A DNA stretch of 64,000 nucleotides, from positions 4,863,874-4,927,873 of the forward strand of contig SDUX01000002.1 in the NCBI GenBank assembly GCA_008729055.1, written 5' to 3'. Shown piece after piece: positions 31,801 through 44,519 of this stretch. The stretch comes from Pyropia haitanensis. Taxonomy: Eukaryota; Rhodophyta; Bangiophyceae; Bangiales; Bangiaceae. Below the pieces are notes generated by a model. The model was not told the origin of the DNA and did no database searches. It saw only the letters and a list, made by a program, of their open reading frames with translations. Made by a program: the position numbers and the translations under genes. Every line of letters begins with the position of its first letter. Positions within the stretch are counted from its first letter, which is position 1.

Positions 31801-33605
31801 GCGGCCCTGGTAGCGACAATGGCCGTGGCGTCAAGCGCGCCAGACGCTGAGGCGGCGGCGGCCACAGCAGTTACGGCGGCAGCCACACTACCGTCAGAGG
31901 TAACAGCCCCAACAGGGACCGTAGCGGTGGCCGCGACAGAGGCCGCCCACCGCGGCGGCTGTCGCGAGAGACGCCGCGGCAGTAGCAGCGACAACAGCTC
32001 GTCAGGGGCCCCGAAAAACGCCGCGGCGGACGCAGACACAAAGGCCACCCACCGTGACGTCCGCAGTGCGACGGCGGACACGGCAACACCGGCAACAAAC
32101 TTTGCTGCGGCGATCATAGCAGGACAGACCGTGCTGGCCGCGACAGCGGCGGCGGCAGCGGCAGCGACGGACGCCGCGGCAGCGGCAGTGACGACGGGCC
32201 GGGGTGAAGGCAGCACGGCCTTACCGGCGCTGGCCGCGACCGCAGCGGCGACAGCGACAGCGACAGTGGCTGCCACGCTCACAACAACAACGCCAACGGC
32301 GGTTGGCATGACAGCGGTGGCGTAATGGACTGCGGCAGGTGCGGCGGCCGTCACAAAGACGGCGGTAACGGAAGCGGCAGCGACAGCGGACGTGGCAGCA
32401 GTCGCGGCAGTGGCCACGGAAACGGCCGCACCAAAAGCTGTCCTTCGAAACGGAGGGTGTAATATGCACAGCGGTGGCGGCCGCGCCATACGGCACGGCC
32501 GCGACCAAAACAGACGTCCCGGCGGCATCCGGAAAGAAGAGTGTGGAGGTGACAGCCACAGCGGAATCGGCAGCAGCCGCGACCACGGCTGCCGACTGCG
32601 GCGACAATCGCAATAGCGGCAGCCGAAGCGGTGGCGGCCGACATCGCGACGGCGGCAGCCGCTGAGAGAACGGCAACGACCGCAGCCGCGGGAGCGGCAG
32701 CGGCAGCGACTTCGCACGCTGCAACGCTAGCGAAAAAAGCCGCCGCGGCGCCAGGGCCAGACGACGCCCGTCATGGCGGCTGCCGTGGCAGTGGCCGTGG
32801 CCGCGACAACTACAGACGTGGCGGCGGCGGCGACGACAGACGTCGCAGCGGCACCACCCAATTGCTCCGAGGAAGCGGCCGTGACAGAAGTGGCGTCGGT
32901 GGCAGCGACAGGCCCCACGGCGGCGACCACCACAGCTGCCGCCGCGTCGGCGACAACGAAAACAGTCGTTGAGAGAGCGGCAGCGGCAGCAACGACAAGC
33001 GCCGTGACGGGGGCCGCGACCGTGGCCGCGGCGGCGGAGGCAGCGGACCCCGCCGCTTTGACAGCGACGGCTCCAACGGCAATGGCCGCGACTGCGGCAG
33101 CGTCATCGAGCGCGACGGACGCCATGGCATGGTCAGCGTCAACAGCCGCACCGGCCGCAGTGACATACGGTGCTCACCACGACGGATCCGGTGACAGCCG
33201 TCGCACATCGGCGGCGATAGACCGTTGATGCGCCAGCGACGACGAATGCCAGCGTGCCAACCACAAACGCCGAAGATATGGCCGTGACGGAAGTTGCAGC
33301 GGCGGTAGCGATGGCGCTTGCGGCGGCGGCGACGACGGCGCCGGCGGGGGCGGCAGCCACGACCACAGCGATGATGGCCTCTACATCCAAAGCAGCAGCG
33401 GCAGCAAAAAACGCCCCGACAGCAGCAGAAACGACTGCAGAGATGGCGACGGCGACAGCACCGGCGCGCTCGGCCGAGGCAGCTCACGTGGCCGCGGCAG
33501 TGGAAACGGAGGCGAGAGCGGAAGCGGCAGCGACAACGATGAGAACGGGGCAGGCTTCAGTCACGCCCGCCGTGGCGGCGGCAACGCCCGGTGTTCGTGG
33601 CTAAT
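31800..33605. repeat. Degenerate GCGGCA/GCGACA simple-repeat block
   Basis: About 1.8 kb built from triplets such as GCG, GCA and ACA in changing order, giving Ala/Thr-rich frames on the plus strand and Ala/Val-rich frames on the minus strand. These frames are split into several short ORFs in different phases, as expected from a decayed simple repeat rather than a gene. No domain is visible. Confidence 0.6.
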
Positions 33606-35735
33606 GGAGGCCACGCCGTAGATACGAGACGCGGCAGCCAACGCGCGTGCCTCTCACCCACACCCGAAAGCCCAATCCCGGTCCCGCAACGCGCCACTTC
33701 TTGCCACCCGAGCCGACGACGGCCGCTGCCTCCCAGCATCACGCCCGCTGCCGGCCGCCACCACCCACAGAAGCGGTCACAGACCCACCTTGGCGCGACC
33801 CTCCGCCAAGGCCACCAACGGGCGTCAGCCCCCCATGCGTTCACCCCCCCCGACCGCCAACACCAGCAGCAATCACCGCCGCTCGGATAGGCAGGCGGTG
33901 GCCACCGTCACAGTGACAAATAGCGGCGGCGGCCACTGCTACCTGTAAGCTCAGAGTAGCGGTGGGGACGGCAGCGGGGGGAGCCGCAACTCCGGGCGGG
34001 CAGCGGCAAGGTCAACGACGGGGGCTGGGCGAAAGAGGATGTGGCCACGGCGGGGATGGCCCCGCTGCGAGAAAAACGAGGCGGGAGGGACGGGGGGGGA
34101 GGATCAACGGCGGCGGGAGCGGCTACCACGCGAGGGGGAGGATCGCAGCAGCCAGCTGATCGCGACAAAGTCGACGGGGACACCGGCAACAACAGGAGTG
34201 TGGCGGCAAAGACGATTGGTGGCCCGCCACGACAACGAGGTGATGCCGAGGACCGTGCTGTGCGGCCCCTACCGATGGGTGCCACCGCCCTAAGGGAGGA
34301 CAGCGGACATGACGGGAGCGAGGGGCACCCACGTCGACGGGGCGACCGCCCACAGAGAGGGGTGACGAAAACGAAGAAGTCATGCCGCCACGAGACGAGG
34401 GCGACACCGACGACCGAGGGACGGTGGCAGCGCAGCAGTAGCGGCAGGGGTGGCTGCAGCAACGACGGGGAAGGACCGTCTCGACAGGCTGTCGGCAGCG
34501 ACAAAGAGCGGCGCCAGGAAGGGCGGCAAGATCACGGGGGAGAGAGAGGGGCCAGCCGTACCGGGGCCAGCGGCGGCGGCGGCGATAAGAAAGGGGAGAC
34601 CCCCCCGACAGGAGGGCGTCGCCTACACCGGATGTCGGGGGTAGAGGGGGAATGGGGGAACGCCGCAAGGGGTAGTGGCAAGCGGCGATCGATCGGCGAC
34701 GAAGAGACGCGAAAGGCAACGTTGGGCTTGTGACCGCCACGACGCAGCGACGACAGGCACGACAGGGGCGGCGGCGCGCCGAGACGGGGGCGGCCGACGC
34801 ATGGATGCAGTAGTGGCGGCACCGGGAGACGGGCCGCGCCTGCACGACGGGGGGGGGGGGCAAGCGCCACCACGCGTGGGCTCCGTCCACGATAGGGGGG
34901 CTACAACAACCCGACACGACTGCAAGCTGCCACGACGGAAGAGGCGGCAGCACCGACAGACGGTGCGTCGTTGACGGTAGGGCGGCAGTGAGCCGGGGAG
35001 CCGCCTGAGGAAGGAGCAGGCGCCCGTGGCGGGGGAGGGAGGGGGGGCTCGACGGCCAGCCAATCGGCGAAAACAACGACGGAGGGGCGGCGACACCGAC
35101 GGGAAAAGGGCACCGACGGTGGTGACGGCTTGACGGCGGGTGCAGGGAGACAATGGCGGGGCGGCGTCATCGAAGGGGGGGGGAGCTTGCTGGTGCACGG
35201 TGAGTTCCCGCTGTGAGGGGGGGCGGCAAAGACACAAATGGCTCGGGAAAGGTCCGCCACGACGCGGGGTGAGGGCTCGGCGACAGGGCGGACGGCACCA
35301 ACGACGGCAGACGTTGGGGAGCCCCCACAGCGGATAGCGACTAGGAACGTCACGGGGGAGGCGCCGCGAGGCCACGACGGCCACCACTAGCGACGGCCGA
35401 CAGACCCCGAGGTGAAGTGGACGCGGGATGACACACGGCCGGCGAGCGGCGTCGTGACGACGCGTCCGCGATGACGCGCCGCGGCGGGGGCCCGCCGCTG
35501 CCAACGGGGTGATGAAGAGGAAGGTAGTGCCGCTGCCATGACAGACGGGGAGGGGCGACGCCCGTCTCGACGGCGGAGAGGTCAGCGGCGGCGACAGCCA
35601 CAGACGACCACAGCGGAGGGAAGAGGGGACAGGGGGGGAGGGGCGCCAACAGGCGTGCGGCTGCAACGACGGGCGGCGAGCGCCGTTGACGGCAGCCGGG
35701 CAGCCGCACCGGCGGCGGGGTGGAGCCGCCGACAC
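33606..35735. other. Purine-rich degenerate repeat-like DNA
   Basis: Plus strand rich in GACGGGG, GCGACA and GGCGGC words without a clear fixed period. A 370-codon minus-strand frame (34623-35735) is Pro/Arg/Ser/Leu-rich and lacks any recognisable motif; treated as spurious. Confidence 0.45.
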
Positions 35736-38700
35736 CGGCGGCGGTGCGGCAACGACCGCCGCGGCGGTCGCGGTGCGGCTCCGGTCACGTCGCGTTCAGG
35801 AAAGTGGTGTGCGCGGCGCCGCGGACGGCGGTGCGCACGCGGGGCGTGGGGATATACGCCCTCCCCCCCCCCACCCCGCCGCTTCCCCGTGCGCCCGGCC
35901 GGGCGCCGTGCCCGCGCCGCCACCGTCGAGACCACTGCCGCCCCATCCCACACACCACGACACACCAGACGGCAGAAGGCGCGGGGGGAGGGGGGGGGGC
36001 GGGGGGAAGCTCCCGCCAACAAACCAAAGCCACGCCGCTGCGTCGCCCTCCAGGGGCGGCAGCCCCCCGACACGATGGCGTGCCCATCGCGGCGGCGAAA
36101 GCGCGGGACGGAGAAAGGGGGGGGGGGATGCACGGGGGGATGGGAGCGGCGGCGCAACGGCGTGGCCGCCCGCGGCAGCCCGCCGCGCGCGACGGCGTGG
36201 CGGGCGCGGGCGGGCAGCGTGGCTGGCGGCACCGCCGGGTGCAGGTGGGGTGGCCACCGCGGGGGGGGGGGGGGGGCGGCGGCGGCGGCGGCGGGCGGGT
36301 GGCCGCCACGGCGCGCGGCGCGGCGGCGCGGCGGCGGCGGCCGCGACGGGGCGGACCGCGCCGCGGCGGCGGCGGCGGGAACCGCTGGTGGCGCACGGGG
36401 GTTTGGGGGGGGGGACGCGACGGCGTCGCGGCGGGACGGCACGGCACCCGCACCGCTGTCGCGACCGCTGTCCATCCCGCCCGCCAGCTGCCCGGCGCGG
36501 TGGGCCGTGCGCGGCGGGCGGTGCCGACGGTGCCGCCGGTTCAATCCGCTCCCGCCGTCCTGGCGGCCGCGGCGGGACGCGGCCGCCAACCGGAGCAGGG
36601 TTGGCGTTTTCTTGGAGGGGCGGGGGGGGGGGGGGGGGGGGGGGGCGGTTGGCCGGCTCGCCGCCTGCCGGGTGTGCCGGCAGCCGGCCGAGGCGGCACC
36701 ACGCTAGCTAGCTTGATCCGGTGCGGGCATGCGGTGCTCCCGGGATCTGTGGCGGGAAACCAGCTGCGACGGCGGCGGCTTGGCCGGCCGCCCGCAATGA
36801 CACGCCCGTCGTCTCGTGTGGGGATCTGCTGCATCGTGCGGAGGCTACGTGCCCACCCACGCCGCCGCCGCGCATCGGTCGCCCGTCGGGTGTGCGCGAC
36901 CGGAAGGCGCAGCGGCAGCCCGCGGTGGTGTCTGGCACGCCACGCCCGAGCGGCACCGTCAGCGGCGCAACGTGCGGCACACTGCTGGCGTGGCGGCCTT
37001 CCCGGTAGGCGGCGGCCGCCGCCGCCGCGGGCGCGTCCCGGCACTACCCACCGAGAGAAAATCCGAGACGCGCGGCGCCGAGCGCCGCGACGAGCCAGAC
37101 CGAGGCGGACGGCAGACGCCGACGCGGCGGCCGATTTTTTTGTTGTTTCTGTTCGTATTTTTGCACGCCCCCGTCCCGCGCCCCCCCGCACGCCGCACCC
37201 GCCCAACACACACTCCCAGGGTGGGGGAGGCGGCAGGCGCGCCGCCGACCCCTCCCCCAAAACCCGCCTGCGCCCGCGCCACCCGCGCCAACGGCGTCGC
37301 GGAAAACGAACCGCGCCGTCGCGGGACGCGCGCAGACGCCAGCCGCGGCGGCCGCGCCGCCACCGCCGACGCCCGCCAGCGACCCACCGCCGGCCGCCGT
37401 GGGCAGCTGGCGGGCGCGCCCACCCACCGGGCCCCGGCGGCGGACGCCGTGCTCGCGCGACGGCCACGCGCGGCGGCCGCGTGCGCGCCACGGCCGAGGC
37501 GGGCGGGTGCGGGCGGGTCGTCCCGCCAGCTGCTCGCCACCCGCCGCGCCCGGCCGCCGCGCGGCGCGCGTCGACCCGTTCTGCCGCGCCCGCCGCCGGC
37601 GGCGCGTCGCAGACGCCGTCCCGCCCTACCCCGCCCCGCCCCGCCCGGCCGCGCGGGCGTCGGCGCGCGTGCACCCCGCCCCGCGCGCCTGCGCGCTCGC
37701 CCCCTGCGCCCCGCCTGCCGCCCGCCTGCATGCCCATTCGCTGCCGTCGCCCCGCCGGCTGCGCGGCGTATATCTACCCTCCCCGCCCCGGCGTTGGCGA
37801 GCGCCTGGGCCATCCGCCGACCGTCGTCTGCTGTCGGCCATCCGGTCGCCGTCGCCGCGGCCGCCCGTCGCGGTGCTCGACGGCACCGCCGTCGCCGCCG
37901 TCCGTCCGGGGCGCTGTCACCCGCGGTGCTGGCCGTGGCCAACGGCGTTGTTTGTCGATGCTGCTGGCGCGGTCGCTGATGCTGCTGCCGCCGCCACTGT
38001 CGTCCCTGCTGGTGCCGACGTGGACAGTCGCCGCCGCCGTGCACGCGACGGCTGTGCCGGCATGGACATTGCCACCTCGCGTTGTGCCCCCCCCCATCAC
38101 CATGGTAGGTATCGTTTGTCGCCGTGCCACCAAACTTCTTGTGTGTTGTTCTTTGCTCCGGTTTTTGTTGACGTGAGCTTCCTGTTTCCCGCCCCTCCCG
38201 GTGAGAGACGGTTTGGTGAGTGTGTCCCTCCCGCCTGTTCGCCGCCGTTTCGCAGACTCCCTCCTTCCCTCTCGCTCCACCCTCCCCGCGCGGCGTCCCC
38301 GCTCTCTACTCTTGCGCATTGGCTAGGAGGGGGCGAGCGCACCGGCAGGCGGTGGACGGCGCCCGCGCCGCGCGCCACGGGGTATCCGCGCGCGGGGGGT
38401 GGCCAGGGGGGAGAGGGGGCGCCCACGCGCTCGATCCCCCTCCCGCCCCACCGGCTCGCGGCGTCGTTGCCCCGCCGCTACTCTGCATTGATGGTACGGC
38501 TGTGGGCGGGTTGTCGATCCCTGTGGTGACGCGCGTTGCGACCGTGGACCGTATTTCTGTGCCTGTTCTGACTTGGACGATCTTTTTCTTTTTTTGCTGT
38601 TCGTGGCCGTGTGTGCCGTGTCGGTCTGTGAACTTCCCGTTTCAGTTTTGCTGTCACTGCGCGCTGCGTCGTCCATTGCGTGCGCCGCCCCGCCTCTGAC

Positions 38701-39379
38701 CGCCGTCCCACCCGCGCTACCACCGCTACGCCCATCCGCCGCTGCCAGCATCTCCCCCCCGTCCCTGCTCTGGTTTGCCGCCGGCGACTGCAGCGGGTGT
38801 TGCCCGAGGGCGACGGCGGCACGGCACGGGCGGGGGGGGGGAGCTGTTGCCCCGTGGGACTGCAATGGCCGTTGCTCTCTCGGGGGCGGCAGCCGCGTGG
38901 CGGGTCCATGGCTCGCCCCGGCAACGGCGGTGGTGGCCGCCGCTGCTCGTTGTTGCGGCGTCGGCGCCCCCCCAGTGGCGGCAAGGCCGGGTGGCGGCGG
39001 CACGAGGGCGGTGCGGTGGCGACGCGCGGCCGGCGTGGATGGCGGCCGCCGCCGCGTTTGGTGTGGCGGCCGCGCGCCTGCCGCCCGTCTTGACCGTCGT
39101 GGGCGGCGGGGCGGGACCGTTGGGCCGGCGCTGTCCGTCGGTCTTGGTGACTGCCGGTGCGGGTGAGGTGTCCGCCTGGTGCGGGTGGGTGTCTGCCTGT
39201 TTCTTTGGTGGGCCGCGGCGATCCGTGCGACTGGCCGCGGTCGTCTGACTGCCGGTGCGGTGGCGCGCACCGCCGCGGGTTGCCGACGCACGCCGCCTCC
39301 TTTGCGCAGTGGCGGTGGCGGCTGGATCACGAGGCGCCGACCGGCGGCGGCACGGTGAGAGGGCGGCGTTTACGGGTGG
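35736..39379. other. GC-rich DNA, possible unrecognised gene
   Basis: Holds long G-runs (about 36259-36276 and 36618-36645) and T-rich tracts (37133-37170 and 38581-38600) that resemble the pyrimidine tracts preceding acceptors in the TIM17 gene. A possible plus-strand donor, CCATG followed by GTAGGT, lies at 38100-38109, and a possible acceptor, CCCGTTTCAG, ends near 38645. No conserved domain was found, so no gene model is proposed. Confidence 0.35.
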
Positions 39380-40690
39380 CGACGGCCGCGGGCGCTGCCA
39401 GACGGGCGGCGTGGCGGGGTCAGCGTCGCCTTGTGGCGACCGTGGGTGGCAGTGACAGCCCTGGGCGGGTGGCGCACGCTGCTGGCGTTGGCGGCACGCA
39501 GCTCCTGCGCGGCGCAGTGGCGGTGGCAGTTTGTGGACATGCCGACCGGAAGCGGCAAGGCAGGCACCGCGGGCGCACAGTGTTGGAGCGGATGGCCGGT
39601 GCGGCCTCCTTGGTCGGGGGGCGGCGCTTGACGATCCCGGAGCGGTCCCGCTGTTGGCAAGGCGTTGGCGGCGGCGGGCCGCTGCTGGCGTTGGCGGCAA
39701 GCACTTACCGTTTGGTGGGCGGGCCACACCCGCCGCCGGCGTTGGTGGCGGGCCGCCCCTGTTTGACTCGGAGGTGGCGTTTGCCGCGTGCAGTAGCGGC
39801 GGGCGGCTGCCGTCGTTGACGGGGGCGGTATCTCTCGTCGTCGGCTGGGGCGACGGGCGGCAGTCGGCGGCAGCTGAGCGGTTGCGCGTGGTGTCGGTGC
39901 CGGCTCCCAGCGGTTGATGCTTGACAGGTCGGCGGCGCTTGCTGCCAGCATTGGCGGCGGGCACCTGCAGAGGCACTGGCGGGGAGTCTGGCGCTTGTCT
40001 CGAGCGTTGACGGCAGGTAGCTTCTGGCAATGGCTCGGGGACGGCCGCTTGTTGACCGGGCTGTGGCGCTTGCCGTTGCCGGCAGTGGCGGCTTGCTGCT
40101 CCTGGCGTTCCTCTGGAGGTGGTCTTCCTCGCCGGCTGTGGCGGCTGGCGCTGCCGGCGGCGGCGTGGGGGTGGGTAGCAGTTGCCGTCGGCGTTGACGG
40201 CGGGGGGCTGCGTGCGGCGGCGGGAGGACGCCACGCGCCGCTGGCGTTGTTGACGCGCCGCTTCTGGCGATGCCACCGGGCGGCTGCTGCGCAGGGGTGT
40301 GGGCTTGGCAGCCACCGCCAGCGCTGGCGGCGGGTGGCCGCTGGCGGCGGGTGGCCGCTGGCGCTTGCCGCTGGGATTACCGTCGGGCAGCTGCTGGGGT
40401 TGTCAGCGAGCCACCGCAGTCTCGGATGGGGGTGGCCGTTGCCGCCGCCGTCGCCGCCGGGTGGCTACTGGCGGTGCCTGGGAGGTGGTGCTTGACTTTG
40501 GCTGGGGGTGGCGGGCGGCTGCCGCCGTTGGCCGGGGGGGTGGCGTTGTTGGTGGGTGCTGGCGACGGGCTGCTGCTGGCGTCCGCGGGGCGGCTTCAGT
40601 CGCTGCTGGCGTTGGCAGCACGCTGCTGCTGGCGTTGGCGACGGGGTCGCGCTCACCGTCGGCGACTGTTGACGGTTGACCGCTGGCGAC
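39380..40690. repeat. Degenerate minisatellite block 1 (about 60-bp unit)
   Basis: Diverged copies of a unit with the core GGCGGCTGCTGGCGTTGGCG and variants of GGTGGCGCTTGCCGCC, spaced roughly 55-70 bp. Same family as the block at 44.5-47.6 kb. Confidence 0.65.
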
Positions 40691-43600
40691 GCGTGCGTGG
40701 TGGGGCGTGCTGCCGGCTGTTTCCCTCCCCACCGTACGGCGGAGGCTTGGGCGGGCGTTTGCCCGCCCACCGGCGGTGGCAAACCAAAGTCGTCGCCACC
40801 GCCGACTGGCGGCTCTTCATCGGCGCCGCCGCCGTCGGCGCCGCCGGTTGGCGACGGCGAAGTGTCGCCGCCCGCCGCGCGGCGCACCGTTGGGCGGCCG
40901 CTCGGCATGGCCGCGACACCCCCCGTGGCGACCGCCAAGTCCGCGGAGGGCGCCCCGCCGGCCGCGCCGCGGCGTCTTCTGCCGTCTTTGCGCCGCGGAT
41001 TCGGCCGCGACCGCGGCGCCGGCGGCGGGCGAGGGGGCTTGCCGCCTGCCTGGCAAGCTTTTTCGACTTTGGCTGCTAGCAGAGGCGGGCGTCGGCGGCG
41101 GCGCGGCCGGCCGCGCGGCACCGCCGGCGCGACTGACGACCCTGCCGGCGGTGGCGGCCGCGGGGGCGGCGAGCGGCGCCTTCGGCGACCATGCAGGGGT
41201 TGGCCGGCCGCCCGCGGCGGCCGTGGACGGCGCCTGGGCGGCGTCAGTTGGCGTTGCGGGCCTCGGCGCGGGGCTGCAGCCCTCTGCGCACGGCGGCGGC
41301 GGCGGCGCCGCGGGCACGGCCGGCGCCGTCGCGGGTGGCGCGGCCGCCGCCACCGCCGTGACCGAGCGGATGGACGTGGACGAGTCGACGGCGTCGGATG
41401 ACATGGCGGGCGTCGTCACGGCGGTGGTGTCGGACGCCATGGCCGGCGTTACCGCGGCTGTCAAGGTGGCGTCGCGCGGCGCGGCGACGACAGCGCCGGA
41501 TGTGCTGGGCGACGGCGCGGCGATGATGGCGGCGACGGGCGACCACGGCGCGGCGGTGCGGGCGGCTGGCGCCGCGCCCTCTGTGGTGGGCGGGTCGGCG
41601 GCGGCGGGGAGAGGCGGTGTGAGCGGTAGTGGCGTCTGTGGGGGGATGCTGTTAGGCGGGGCGGGGCGGCGGCAACGACGGCGGCCCGCGGCGTGGCCGC
41701 GGTGGCGGTCGACGAACAGCTGGCCGCGCGCGCCAGGTTTGTGGCCGGGGGCGAGACATTGAACGGGGGGGTGGCATTTCCCGTTGCCAGACTCCCCGCC
41801 ATCACCCGGATCGCCGCCGCCCCGCCTCACGGCACGGGGCAGGCGGGCGGCGGCAGCGCTGCGTCGGCGGCGGCTCTGACGGGCGGCGGCTATTGGACGG
41901 CAGCGACAGCCGACGGCGCGTCAGCCGCGGCGGACGGGCCCGCGGCGGCGACTCGGGGAAGCAGGGGGAGGCGTCGTGGGCGGCAGGGGGGTGTTGCCGC
42001 GCGGGGGGGCGCGATCCCATCCGGTCGGCCCCCCTGTGGACGCCGCGACAGCCGCCGCAAATCGCCCAGGTTGCGGAGGGGCACCCCGCGGCGGTGTCGT
42101 GCAGACCGCGGCAGCGACGCTCGGCGGCGGCGGGACGGCTGCGGTGGCGGCGAGCGCGCCGGCGGCTGGCGGCCTGCCGCCGCAACGGGCGGGGTGGTGG
42201 CGGCGAGCTGTGGCGGGGTTGGCGGTGGCGTCGGTGGTGGGGAGGTGGCGCTCCGCACGGGGGTGCGATCTTCCGCTGCCGGTGCCGTCACGACCGTCAT
42301 GGCCGTCCGTACGGCCGCCTACGGCACCACCAGGGTGGCAAGTGGCGGCCACGCAGTGGCGGGGGCGGCGACGGGCGGACGGCGACGTGGCAGCTGGGGC
42401 GGGCAGCGGCGCGGCGGCCACGCCGGTCGGCTCGGTGGCGACGAGCGCTGGTGGCGTGGACGGCGGTGGGGGTGGTGGGGGAGGGCGAGTAGACGAGGGT
42501 GGGTGATACCCCCTCGTCGGCCCCCCCGCCTCCGCCAAGCGCTGCGCCACCTCCTCCCACGCCTGCGGGGAGACGACGGCCGCCACTGGCAGAGTGGCGC
42601 CGACGGCGGCGGCCGGCGGCGGCGCGGCAAGGGTGGTGGCCGACGCCGAGCCGGCTGCGGCTGGTCAGCGCTCGGCCGGGGGTGTCAGCGGAGACGGTGG
42701 CGGTGTCGTCGGCGCGGGAGGGGTGGTGCGGGGTGGCTAGGGGTGGTCCCCCCTTGTCGCTCCCCCCACAGCCACCGGCGGCGCCACCGCTGCCCCCAGC
42801 GCCGCCGCCCAGGCGACGAGCGGCGGCGGTGTCGCGGTGGCGGTGGCGTCTACGGGTGGCGACGCGGTGGCGGAGGCGACAGGCGGCACGCCGGCCGCGG
42901 TGGACATGGTAGCGGCGACGGGACGCGGGCGGGGGGGTGGGGGTGGCGCTAACACATGCGGGGGGGGTGGCTCGGCGGCAGGGGGCGATCTCTGTCCGCC
43001 ACCCTCCCCCATTCTCGGCGGTGACGCGGCCGCGGCCCCCCTACGCTGCCGGCGGCCGCGGTTGCTGTGGCCGGCGGCGCGCTGGCTACGGTAGCCGGCG
43101 TGGCGGCGACGGGCGCAGTGCAGCGCTGGCTTCGTGCTGGTGGTGGTGGGCGGTGGTGGCCGCGGCGTGTCGGCTGCGGGCAGCGACGTGGCGGTGGTCG
43201 CGGGCGGTGCGGCGGCTGTCGGGGCGGGCACGGTGGGTGGCGGCGGGGGGGAAAGTGACGACGGGAAGGTGGCGTGAAACCCCGTCGTGTCCGTCCCCCT
43301 GCCCAGCTATGTGCCCTGCCACGTGCCACCGTTGCCATCGCCCGCATCGTCGGGGCGGGGCTGTCCGGCGCGGCTGCCTGTTCCGGCACGGAAGCGCACG
43401 GCGCCGGCGGCGCGGCCAGGGCAGCGGACGCGTCGGCGCTGGCGGCCGGCGTGGTGGCTGCGGCTGACCGCCGGGGGGGGTGGGGAGCGTACGGTGAGGG
43501 GGGCCGTACCCCATCCGCTCTCCTCTCCACCACCGCGGGCGACGCCGCCGCCATGCCGGCCAGCGGCGCTGGCTGGGCGGCGGCGGCGGCCGCCACTCTG

Positions 43601-44519
43601 GGCGGCGGCTGGGTGGCGGCTGGCAGCCTCCGCTGGCCGTGCGGCGGCGGACGCGGAAGGGCCGGGGTCTGCAGGCGGGGCGGCGCCGGCGGCGCCCGGC
43701 GACCGCGGCGGGTTGCCGGTGGTGGGCGGCTGCGGGGCGGCTGCCGTGGCCCGGCTGGCCGCGGCGGCGGCCGGGGCCCGCGTGCGCCACGCCGCCGCCG
43801 ACTGGCGCGGCGCTGACGGTGGCGGCCGCGGGGCGGCGCCGGCGACGGCGGCCGGCGGCAAGACGGCGGCGGGCGACACGGGCGCGCCGGCAGGTGGCGC
43901 GCCGACGGGGGCGATCCGGTTGGCGGGCGAGCGACCGGCCGCGGTGGCGAGCCATGGGAGCTTCCCCCTCCCCCCACTCCATGGACGCACCCCTGGACCC
44001 CCGACGCGGGCGGTGGGGCGGCGCCGCGGAATGGCGGTGGCGAGGCTAGGGGGCACGACCCCCAGGAGCTGCGCCGTCGCCGGGAGCCACAGGGTGTTGG
44101 GGGGGTCTCACGGACGGGGGGAGGCGGCTTGTCGATCCGCCCTTCAGGCCCCCCTGGTTTTTTCACTCGGGTGCGCAGGCACTGCGGCCGATGCCGCCGC
44201 GCCACCGCCGGCAGTCCGTCCGCCACTGCGGGGCACCGCCGGCGTCGCTGATCGGCTCTCGCCAACCCGGGGAAGCCACACGCCCGCCCCGCCCGCCACC
44301 CCGCTGGCCGCCGACGTGTCCGTCGCCGGCGAGGACCCCTCCAGCGCCACCATGGGGTGGGGGGAGGCCGTGCGACGGTACCTGCCGCCCACCCTGGCAG
44401 CAGAGGTGGCGGCCGACGATGACGGCGGCCGCGGCGATGCCGCCGCCCCGGCGGCGGCCACCCCCACCCGGCTAGTGACTCCCCCGCCGCAGGAGCGGGT
44501 GGCGTCCATGACTGGGCGG
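40691..44519. other. Ala-rich coding-like block with recurrent hairpin motif
   Basis: Lies between the two minisatellite blocks. A C-rich motif with a short hairpin recurs about every 230-290 bp or multiples of it: TGGGCGGGC-GTTT-GCCCGCCCA (40748-40769), GCTTGCC/GGCAAGC (41037-41058), GGGCTGCAGCCC (41271-41282), GACGAGGG/CCCTCGTC (42492-42518), ACGACGGG/CCCGTCGT (43258-43288), GTACGG/CCGTAC (43489-43509). Between them the plus strand has protein-like Ala-rich pieces (for example ERMDVDESTASDD at about 41370 and VAVDEQLAARARFVAGGETL at about 41700) in different frames. No family recognised; could be a decayed repetitive gene or a longer-period satellite. Confidence 0.35.

Noticed and set aside
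35720..38176. 818-codon plus-strand frame
   Set aside because: Composition follows GC-runs, no domain, and overlapping long frames exist on both strands.
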